Shown one piece after another: positions 55,304-64,000 of a DNA stretch of 64,000 nt. Source of the DNA: Microstegium vimineum (lineage: Eukaryota; Streptophyta; Magnoliopsida; Poales; Poaceae); NCBI GenBank assembly GCA_022036555.1, contig CM039139.1:12555689-12619688 (forward strand), in the 5' to 3' direction. The position numbers and the translations under genes are program-made. The notes beneath the pieces were generated by a model. It was given only the letters and a program-made list of their open reading frames with translations. It was not told the origin of the DNA and did no database searches. Numbering within the stretch: position 1 is the first letter of the stretch; each line of letters starts with the position of its first letter.

Positions 55304-56322
55304 GGCACAATAGCCGTTTTGACCCCTTAACTATCACCGAAGGCTCAAATTGACCCATGAACTATCAAAACGACCACTTTGACCCCTCAACTATCACCGA
55401 AGGCTTAAATTGACCCCTGAACTATCAAAACGGTCACTTTGGCCCTTAAACTTATGATTTTCGTCTCAATTTGATCAATTATCCCTGATCGATGGACACA
55501 TGGACAGATGGATTGTGAAAAGGTCGAAACTGCCCCTTATTATTTTCTTTATTTGTTGGCCGCTAACGACATTTCCAACCTTGTCGTTTATTTTAAAAAA
55601 TACCAAAATATGATTTAATGTTAGAAAATTCATAAAAACAAATTATTTTATCTTAGAAAAATCAATGAGCACAAATGGTTGAAGGTATATAGTAGAGAAT
55701 AATCTCCTAAACAAATATAGTACAAAACATATAATCTGGATGCAAATTTGAGGAGTTATCCACATGAGACATGATTTTATAAAACACATGAAGTTTACCT
55801 CGTTAAGCTAGACTAGAATTTACCTCCATTTGCATCTACTGTTTCACTTTAACCTAGTTTTGAATTTTATGAGATCATATAAGCTTTAAATATTCTAAGC
55901 GAGTAATAAAAAGGTATATCATGATTGTAGTCAAACATTTTTTGGTAAAACAAAACCGGTGTCGAACATTAAATTTTGGTAGAACAATTTTTTTATGAAT
56001 TCTCTTACATTAAATCAGATTTTGGTATTTTTAAAACAAACGGTAGGGTTGGAAACGCCGTGAACGGTCAACAAGTAAAGAAAATAATGATGGGTAGTTT
56101 CGACCTTTTCGCAATTTATCTTTCCATGTATCCATCGATCAGGGATAATGGATGCAATTGAGACGAAAATCATAAGTTTAAAGGCCAAAGTGGTCGTGTT
56201 GATAGTTCAAGGGTCAATTTGAGCCTTCGATGATAGTTGAGGGGTCAAAGTGACCGTTTTGATAGTTCAGGGGTCAATTTAAGGTTTTGGTGATAGTTGA
56301 GGGCCAAAACGGCTATTTTGCC
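55304..56322. mobile_element. Mutator-like MITE with long terminal inverted repeats
   Basis: Left GGCACAATAGCCGTTTTGACCC and right inverted GGCAAAATAGCCGTTTTGGCCC open inverted repeats of roughly 360 bp each (55304-55665 and 55960-56322). A perfect 9-bp duplication TTTTTTATT flanks it (55295-55303, 56323-56331). Nine bases and long inverted repeats mark Mutator-type elements. The repeat ends carry the tandem words ACTATCACCGAAGGC and TGAACTATCAAAACG. No transposase gene. Confidence 0.9.
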
Positions 56323-56542
56323 TTTTTTATTGGAGCCTACATACTACAAACAAAAACGTTGCATTGCATCGGAGAAGCCCTAAACGGCTGAAAGAAAAAG
56401 CAACAGAGATAAGATGACAGGTGGACAACAGGAGTATAGACCTGATGTTATAGTGCCCTGTATAGATCCCCTTCGTCTCAATCCCTTAAACCAAACGCTA
56501 GGACGCCCCGATCGTAAAACAACCAGATGGAGCCTGTCTCGT

Positions 56543-56543
<1 letters not shown>

Positions 56544-56573
<30 letters not shown>
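56544..56573. repeat. Poly-A microsatellite, 30 bases
   Basis: Uninterrupted A run; it could be the tail of an old SINE or LINE on the plus strand, but the sequence before it was not recognised. Confidence 0.9.
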
Positions 56574-56575
<2 letters not shown>

Positions 56576-57065
56576 GAGATGGAACCATCTACATGGTAGG
56601 CTGCTAGAACAAATACGGAGTTTTATGTGTATTAAATTATGACTATGAATATCCCTAACAAAATATGACTTAACATCCCTAACAAAGAAGGGCCCATGCA
56701 ACACCCAAACTGAACTTCATTCCAAACAGACGAAAATAACTGTGCCATGGTATACAAGGGAAACGATAATATATTTCCTTTCCCAATTCGACCTTCTATT
56801 TGTTAGATCAAAAGTACTGAACTAATTCCACACGATTCAGCATCATGATCTACAGGTTACATTCTTGACCAGCAGCAAGACCTTTTCTCAGCAAAAGAAA
56901 CCATCGATGCAACTCCAGAAAGTCATCCAGAGATGTTAATCCTATAACATCGAGGAAGGAAAAAGGAAGAGAGTGTAGACGAAACAGTAGGGAAACCAAG
57001 CTGCATCGGTAGTGATTTACAACAAAATAAATCACACGATGCTCTCGAGGATCATGTTCCTGTTC

Positions 57066-60000
57066 CTAATGTCCATTTTCATGGCTCTCCTGTTCCTCCT
57101 CTGCATCCTCAAAACGCTGGTCGTTGATTTGAAGCTGCAAGCCAAAATGCCAGTAATGTTAACTGAGTCTTATTTTTTATCATAATTAGAAATAAATACA
57201 TCAGGACATATAGTGTAATCCTTTTTTTCAAACAATAATTGATTCACCACAGCAAAGTAGCCCAGAATAAAGATTAATTAAAAATTAATATCACAATACA
57301 TCCATGGGGCAAATTTCTAACAGCCATATAATTCAGACAAACACTCATATTTGTGTTACATGATTGTTTTCAGCGTTCAGCTTTAATAGAAGATGCCAAG
57401 AATCAATAGAGAGGCTAAATAAGGCTTATCTCAGATGGCCATTTGGTTCCATCATATGCTTATACAATAGTAATGAAAATAAAACTTATAAGATATAAAT
57501 AAATTCATCTGATACCTCAAATACTGAACGGCTGAGGTCATATCCACCATTTTGACCTATCGGATTGGCATTACAAAACTGGGGGCCATTTTCTGCATAC
57601 AAGGTAAGACATCTAAGTGCTGCTATCACATTAGCGCAAAAATGTAGAACAAGAAAAAAACAATACTTACCATCAACCATATCCTCATCTTCATGAACCC
57701 AGCCACCATCAGACATATCTTCACCATGGAACCAACCATCCTCCCCGTTGCGCTCTGTGAATTCAAAAGATTACATAGATCTGCGACATAACCTTTTTAA
57801 GTATCAACTGTAAATTCATGGCTTACCAGCATTAGGGTCAGGATTCAGTTCAGCGCAATGACAGAAGACATCGAAAAGTGCATCCACTGAAGCTCTGTCA
57901 AGGATACAAGTCATGCAATGCTACGAGCTGTATTAAAAAGTTTGTAGGGTTCAAATAATCAAATAAAGTAAAGGTAGGCAGGTAATAATCTTATTTATGA
58001 CAAGTTTCAAATTGGTAAAATATACAACTAGGATAAAGAAGGGACCCGAATTTTTTTTTAAGAACTCAATTAACAAGAAAATTTAGTAGTTTGCTGACAT
58101 CAGTTCTACAATCAAAATCACAAGGTCATCTGTGAGAATTACTTGCAATTTTGCATAACATAATTAGTAGTGCCTTGAATCAGTTCACTTGATCACAAGT
58201 CCTGGAGACAAAATCCACAAGCACTTGAACTCCAGCATCAATCTCAAGGCATAAAGACATGCTTGAACAAGGAAATATTCTAAGGAGACAAGTTAATTCA
58301 AAAGGATACATTGACCGGGGTCCGCTAGTATGAGCCGCATTTCAGATACTCTAGATAGCTCTAGTTCATTTGCTTCAAGATTTGAGTCACCGGCCTCCTC
58401 GTCTGTACCAACCTCTGCCTCAATCTTCAAATTAAATGTGCAAAGAGTCAGACATTTACACCAGAGAATATCAAAAACCAAGCAATAGAAACAAACAGAC
58501 AAATATTGGCTTACAGTGCACCTATTAAACACTAAAAAGTAAAAACAGATCCAAACTTCTACTAATCAGGTTATGCAGCTATTTGTTAGATATATAATTG
58601 TATATATCCTAGGGGGTCCTATGTAATTGTGTTTACTTGTACTCCAAGTCATGTATGACTATATATATGAAAGCCACCCAACCCCTAAGGGTAAGAGGTG
58701 TTCCGCTATCTCTCTACAAGTCATGTATGACTATATATATGAAAGCCACCCAACCCCTAAGGGTAAGAGGTGTTCCGCTATCTCTCTACACTATTAAATA
58801 AGGTAAACAAGGTTCTTATTCGCAAACTTTTAAACAACGCAGCAGCGTGCAAAATGCACGTCAGCAAAAAAACCAACGCAGCAGGAATACCATACATCTG
58901 TATGCAAATGAGGGTTAGGTTTCTCGTAAAGTCTAGCAACATCATTGATCACATATAAATGAAGAAGCAATGGAGAAACCTCATACAAAATAAGAGAGGT
59001 ACCCTCAACTATCAAAATGGAGTCAACAGCCACATCCTCTCATACAAATAGAGAACTTTTGTTCATCAGTGAAAATGCACAGTTTCAAACAGGCAAACAG
59101 TCTATGAGTAGCTGATGAACCTTGAGTATATCCAAAAGAGAACATCTGAGAGTATATCCAAAAGAAAACATCTGAGCACAAATGTACTAAACAATGGAAA
59201 GCTATAAACACCAAATCAATAATGGTACCAGCAGAAACTTTGACTACAACTCAACAGCAACAGCCAGGAAACAAAATTACAACTAAGCGCCATGCGACAA
59301 AGATCCTACACCAATTATTCCATAATAGTTCTATGATATGTGAAACAGAGCTCATTGTTCTCCAAAAGCTGAGGTATTCTCAAAACATACAGCGAACAAC
59401 AGAAGAACGTTTTCTGTAATTCCATAAGCAAAGGGGTCAGGCAAACAGTCCATTAGTAACTAGCTGACGGACCTTGAGTATATCCAAAAGAGAACATCTG
59501 AGAGTATATCCACAAGTGAACATCTGAGCACAAATGTACTAAACAATGCAAAGCTATAAACACCAAATCAATAATGGTACCAGCAGCAACTTTGACTACA
59601 ACTCAACTGCAACAGCCAGGAAACAAAATTACAACTAATCGCCGTATGACAAAGATCCTACACCAAATAATCCATAATAGTTCTATGATATGTGAATCAG
59701 AGCTCCTTGTTCGCCAAAAGCTGAGGTATTCTCAAAACATACAGCTAATAACAGAAGAACGTTTTCTGTAATTCCGTAAGCAAAGGGATCTCCCAGTAAG
59801 GCCTCATTCGGTTATCTCGGAATGGAGACCCGGAACCAATCCGGCCGGGAATGTATGTGTAATTTGTATAAGGACCGGAATAATTCCGGCCGGAATCGAG
59901 TCGTTCATGAGAAACCAAACAAGACCTAAGAGTATCTCAAGCTGGAATGCACGGTCTAACCAACCAGGCCACTACCAACTAGTACAAGCTTACCACTAAG

Positions 60001-60531
60001 AACACTCTAGATCTTATACCACGGTCCAAGCCAGTTCAATGAGGTAGGCCCACACTCAACTGTTAGAACATCAGAATTCAGAACTACATCTGATCAATCT
60101 CTGATCCTATTAGACCTCAAAGTATCAGCAAACGGAGAGCTTGCAGCTCCAATCACCTGCGTGTACATGCAGGGCGACGGATACGCCTCCAGGTCACGCG
60201 ACACGGCGTGAAGCGAGATGTCGAGGAAGTCCACCGCGTAGCCCTTGCCCTTCTCCGCCTCGCTAAGCCAAATCACCCTCCTGGTTGAACCAGCCAACAA
60301 AAACAATTAACGAAACAATCGGCATCCGAAAAAGTATCGAAGCCAACCAGCCACAATCTGAGCTCAATACCTGGTGGTGATGAACAGAGTCCCCGGAGAC
60401 TCCGGCGAGCGGGGGCCAAGGGCGACGGCGACGGCGCGGTCCACGCGAACCAGCTCCTCGCCGGAGGCGGCGTCGAGCCGGGGCGTGACGCCGTCGGCGA
60501 TATCAGTGAAGAGCTGCAGTCCTGGAGCCAT
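57066..60531 (-). CDS. Methylosome subunit pICln (chloride conductance regulator), seven exons
   Basis: Assembly chaperone that holds Sm proteins with the PRMT5 methylosome during snRNP building. Minus-strand exons: 60531-60371, 60280-60157, 58424-58310, 57892-57827, 57754-57671, 57592-57516, 57134-57066; 696 nt, 231 residues. The PH-like domain starts with LFTDIADGVTPRLDAASGEE and continues SPESPGTLFITTRRVIWLSE and GYAVDFLDISLHAVSRD. An acidic region follows (EVGTDEEAGDSNLEANELEL), then RVSEMRLILADPGQ, FDVFCHCAELNPDP, QNGGYDLSRSVFE and the acidic tail FEDAEEEQESHENGH. Exon 4 needs the acceptor GACAGAG to keep phase. Intron 2 (1.7 kb) holds a small solo LTR, a tandem duplication and a MITE. 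No lesion seen. Confidence 0.92.
58584..58790 (+). mobile_element. Very small solo LTR with an internal tandem duplication
   Basis: TGTTAGATATATAATTG...CTCTCTACA flanked by perfect CTATT (58579-58583, 58791-58795). A 72-bp unit (58645-58716) is repeated at 58717-58788 without change; the LTR would be 135 bp without it. The size suggests a TRIM/SMART-class LTR element. The strand is a guess from the TG...CA polarity. Confidence 0.8.
59090..59793. repeat. Tandem duplication of about 350 bp in pICln intron 2
   Basis: 59090-59437 and 59438-59790 are similar throughout (AGGCAAACAGTC, CACCAAATCAATAATGGTAC and ACGTTTTCTGTAATTCC in both), with scattered substitutions and small indels. Open frames in each copy (59222, 59574) are shadows of the repeat and lie within an intron of the other strand. 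A 26-bp AGTATATCCA subrepeat lies inside each copy. Confidence 0.85.
59800..59926. mobile_element. Tourist-like MITE in pICln intron 2
   Basis: 127 bp. Ends GGCCTCATTCGGTT and AACCAAACAAGACC; TAA on both sides (59797-59799, 59927-59929). The inside has the palindromic CCGGCCGGAAT words. Confidence 0.8.
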
Positions 60532-60720
60532 GGGTGGAAGCGGCGGGGAGACCGAGGAGCTAGGGTTTCGGACTTCGAAGGCTTCCGGGTGTGCGAGATT
60601 TGGGAATTCTTTCGGAAGGGTTTAGCGGTGGTGGAGGACCGTGCCTGTGCCGTGCGTACAGCGCTGTGTGTTGGGAAACGTATCGCGCCGAGAAGTCGAC
60701 AAAGGGAGAACAGACCATAA

Positions 60721-60930
60721 GGCCCGTTTGGTAGGACTCACACCGGTTGCAGCTTCTACTGTACTGTTTAAATACGGTTCACATAATTGTTTTTATTTCG
60801 CCTCTTTTCTCACAGAGTTAATGGAAACACCAGAAACTATTTTTTTTAGCTCCACATGAGGAGAGATGAAAACAGCTCCCATGAACAATGTTTGACAAAG
60901 CTGAAGCCGCTGGGAGCCCTACCAAACGGG
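60721..60930. mobile_element. Tourist-like MITE upstream of pICln
   Basis: Ends GGCCCGTTTGGTAGG and CCTACCAAACGGG; TAA on both sides (60718-60720, 60931-60933). It lies about 190 bp upstream of the pICln start codon, so in or near its promoter. Confidence 0.82.
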
Positions 60931-60933
60931 TAA

Positions 60934-62639
60934 ATCCATAACAATACAAGCAGGAGCCGTTTGGTGGCGCTTCACCCGCAGCTTTAGGAGCGGCTCAGCG
61001 TGTTGGTCAACCAAACGATCTGGGTCCGATTTGCCCGTGTTGATGTCGAATCTAGCGCGGCGTGGGGGTGGAGCGGCCGAGCCGCGGGGCATGCGGCAGC
61101 GTTGGGGCACCGAGGATGAGGTTGAGAGCGTGGCGAACGGACGAGGTCGGGTTGTCATATGTCGCGCCGCCGGTGAGGTGGCCGGGAATAATTTGCTATT
61201 TTGGACTTGGCAAAATGGAAAAAAAAAGACATACGTACATGATTATTTTTCTCAGGAGAAGAGGCGGTGGCGGGAGAAGAGACGATGTCATGCTGCCTCC
61301 AATTGTCATATTTGCCAGTGAGGAAGTGAGATATGTTAAGTTGTTCTTGATGTCAAGTTATTTTATCAAATTATTAGAGTTTAAGCTTTTCATACTTTGT
61401 CAATAATAAATATATGTCAAGTTTAGATAGCAAACTCCTCTTGGAGATGCTCTTTACCATGTAAGACAAGGGATACCAAAGGCGCAAACAATTTTTTTCA
61501 CGAACAATGGAGCAAAACCTTTGATAGAAAGATATGGAAAGATTTCGTTTCCCTGAAAACATCATGCAGTGTGACTCTTCTGTTCTTGTCCAAGGACAGT
61601 CCTTCTTTCGTCGATCAATTACTCCTATTTGTGATCAGATCAACTATGAACTAGTACGTATTTTTGGAGCAGGTGTGCCTAAAATGTCTCAGTTTTCTCC
61701 ATTTTGTCACGGGACAAAACCAAACATACCGTACATTTTTACATACCCACGGCAGTCACCGAGAATCCGCAATGCATACCGTTGGCGTTGGCGTTGGCGT
61801 TGGGTTCGATACATCGTCACGAGCGAGGCCGGCGCCCCTGTGCACGGCGAGGCATGTATCGTTATCACTTGCTGAGTACTAGTACGGAGTACTTATCAGC
61901 GTACACGAAAAAAGTGGGTACGGGTCCCAGCCTCCCAGGTGTTTGTTGCCTTCCCGGCTTTGAGCAAGACGAGAGGCCGCGACGACGCGCAACGATACAA
62001 CACGGACGCTGTAGAACCAGTTTAACCGACCACAGCATAACAGTGCACAGTAACCGCGCTGATGCCCCGCCCCGTCAATGCCCCACCTCACCCCGTGGCC
62101 CGTGCACTCGACGAGAGAAACCGATGTCCGGATGCACACGCCCGTGCGCGCGAGCGCGACACCGACACGGCGACAGCCAGCACTGCAGACCCAGCACAGC
62201 GAGGCGAGTCCACAACCACAAGCGCCCGTCGCGTCCGTGGCAGCACACCGCGGTCGCCTCTGCCGTGCCCGCGGGTTTTCCGCACTTCCCCACGTCGTCC
62301 ACTGCGACAGGACGTTCAACCGCCCGGCAGACGGCAGTCAAAGCCTGGCGGCAGCTCACTACAGTGGCACTGTGGCACTGTGGCACTGTGGCAGCGTGAC
62401 GGGCGCTCCCTGACCCAGCCGGCGCGGACGACGAGGGAATGGCGATGGCAGTTGGCAGGCGGCAACTGACACCAGCGTCAGCGTGCGTTCGGGCGTCTGA
62501 CTCGCGTGCACGGTGCCAGTAGCGTCACTGTGACCGCATGACGCCTTCCTGCCTGCCAGGGGACACGACTCGCAGGGCCCCTAGTTCTGGCACTCGGTCT
62601 GTCTAGTCTACGCATGCGCTGAATGTTTTTTTTCCTTTT
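60934..62639. other. GC-rich intergenic stretch, no gene seen
   Basis: Open frames occur on both strands but none shows a known domain, and they shadow each other. A GTTTGGTGGCGCTTC...GGTCAACCAAACGATC pair near 60958-61022 may be a MITE scrap. Microrepeats: GTTGGC x4 at 61781-61804 and GTGGCACT x4 at 62364-62393. Confidence 0.45.
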
Positions 62640-62960
62640 TTATTTTATTAACGTATTTTATAAATCAATAATAATCTAAAAATATTTACACCTTAGGGAG
62701 ATGTAAAAATATTTTAAAAAATGATAATGTCGTATTTTTATTTGTATTGAATAATTATTGTCCAATCATAAAATAAACATATTTAAAAAATTTGTCTCGT
62801 AAATTATGAACAAATTGTACAATTCATTATTTTTTATTTATATTTAATGTTCATGTGTTCAAAGATTCATTGTGACAAAAAAAATCTTAAAAAATTTTAG
62901 ATTTTTAAAGGGTACTAAACATACCTTATTTTTAGATCTACTGTGTACTAACTTGTTTGA
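62640..62960. mobile_element. Degraded foldback MITE (family of 54508-54885)
   Basis: AT-rich; shares AATTATTGTCCAATCAT, TTGTCTCGTAAATTA and TTTATATTTAATGTTCATG-type words with 54570-54720. The ends are eroded. Confidence 0.4.
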
Positions 62961-64000
62961 TTGCGCCAATGACCAAATCACTGTGCCACGTCATATGCAG
63001 TAAAGTTAACATCAATGATCTATCAACAGAAGAAAGTGGCCGGATTTGCATCAATTATCATTTCGATTGAGGTGAATTGTATTGAAACTTTTAATTACAT
63101 TTTATCTCAATTTATTCTAATACATGGGTGAATTAAGGTGAATTCAACGATGACTGTATTGATGAACGGGTGATGGCTTGGCTAGATGGTGCACCTAATG
63201 GCAGTTCGAACTGGCGGACTGCTGGCAACCAACGGTGGATTAGAAATCCAGTACTATGGTGCTACAGTAGGCTCCTACTAGCCCGTGAGTCCGTGGCTCC
63301 GTGAGCAGTGATGAACTGGTGACCTCCGATGCTCCATGCATGGCCTGGTACAGTGGAGCCTTATTTTCAATACTCAGAAGTCAGAACTTCAGCCATACTG
63401 TACCTCATGCTCATTGATACTGTGTGACGCTCTCTCTCGTCACTGCGAACTCAGCTCCCAGTGGACGCCAAAAAAACATGTCCAATGTTCAGCACTTCAG
63501 CTAGTCACACAATGACGCTCTTCAACGGGCGTCGCTGACCCCAAAACTTGGTAATAATTCTTTACAGTTTTACCGATGAACTCATGAACCCTCAGTTACA
63601 CTAACACATGGACACTAACTGATGTTCTGATCAAGTTCAGGACCAGGACAACTGATGTATATAGCGTGTGTTAGGACCAAAGCAGTGTTTCACGTCAGAG
63701 GCCGGTCCCCAACGGACGAAACAAAAACTGGAGATGCTTATGAGACTTTGCTATCTTCTTCACCAAGATGCCTTGTTTTTGGTCGGTCTGTGTACACCAT
63801 TGCAGTAAGGATCAGCCGAATGCTTTTGCTATCCCAAGAACAAGCTGAGCAAATGGCACTTGTCAAAGATTCAGACGCATCTCAATCAATAAAGCGTTCG
63901 AATTAACTTTTAAACAAACAACATAGAGATATTAGAGAATAAGAAACAGCGGTAGTTACCCCGCTGATATATTGTTAATGCGCACCAGGGAATGACACAA
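62961..64000. other. Right margin of the window, no gene recognised
   Basis: Low-complexity-free sequence with an 83-codon open frame at 63655-63906 (plus) that I do not recognise and that has no visible domain. It could be an exon of a gene running off the window, but nothing supports that. Confidence 0.3.

Noticed and set aside
59222..59771. Two similar 65-codon frames
   Set aside because: They come from the tandem duplication in a pICln intron; the similarity reflects the repeat, not a gene pair.
61704..62469. Frames of 110-231 codons in GC-rich DNA
   Set aside because: They overlap on both strands and lack any recognisable domain or splice structure.

Overview
The window is nuclear DNA of a grass, most likely a panicoid such as a relative of sorghum, sugarcane or maize. 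The evidence is GT-AG spliced host genes, nested LTR retrotransposons of grass type (Sirevirus, Tat-type Ty3/gypsy, Ty1/copia), a plant L1 LINE with an RNase H tail, many Tourist- and Stowaway-like MITEs and tRNA-derived SINEs. The species is an inference; nothing here fixes it.

Region 1 to about 38.7 kb is a transposon nest. The outermost layer is a plant LINE whose surviving part runs 29979-38720. A Sirevirus (surviving part 21756-29978) appears to sit in the LINE. A second Ty1/copia element (1-2442 plus 19990-21755) appears to sit in the Sirevirus gag. A Tat-type Ty3/gypsy element on the minus strand (2443-19989, flanked by a perfect GATGT duplication) sits in the copia polyprotein between reverse transcriptase and RNase H. 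A solo LTR (3311-4500) sits in one LTR of the Tat element. The Tat element is a tandem LTR-internal-LTR-partial internal-partial LTR array. On the strand opposite gag-pol it carries a coiled-coil gene with its own TATA box and spliceosomal-type introns, in two copies. The LINE also hosts a Harbinger transposase gene (33000-34175, minus strand), an unresolved GC-rich stretch and a perfect 118-bp MITE.

Region 38.7-64 kb is gene-bearing. Three recognisable host genes are present: a seven-exon tRNA 2'-phosphotransferase (40595-43150, +), cytosolic ribosomal protein uS10/RPS20 in three exons (47964-50066, +), and the seven-exon methylosome/chloride-conductance regulator pICln (57066-60531, -). The second RPS20 intron carries four C/D-box snoRNAs that share one 18S rRNA guide. 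Between the genes are a transketolase 3' fragment, a broken trypsin-like gene fragment cut by two SINEs with clean duplications, a second solo LTR of the family seen at 3311-4500, a Mutator-like MITE with inverted repeats of about 360 bp, and about ten other MITEs. The last 3 kb shows no gene I can support.

The three host genes are unrelated housekeeping functions (tRNA splicing repair, ribosome, snRNP/methylosome) and do not form a pathway. Most retroelement proteins are broken by stops and frameshifts. The only transposase that reads through cleanly is the Harbinger one.
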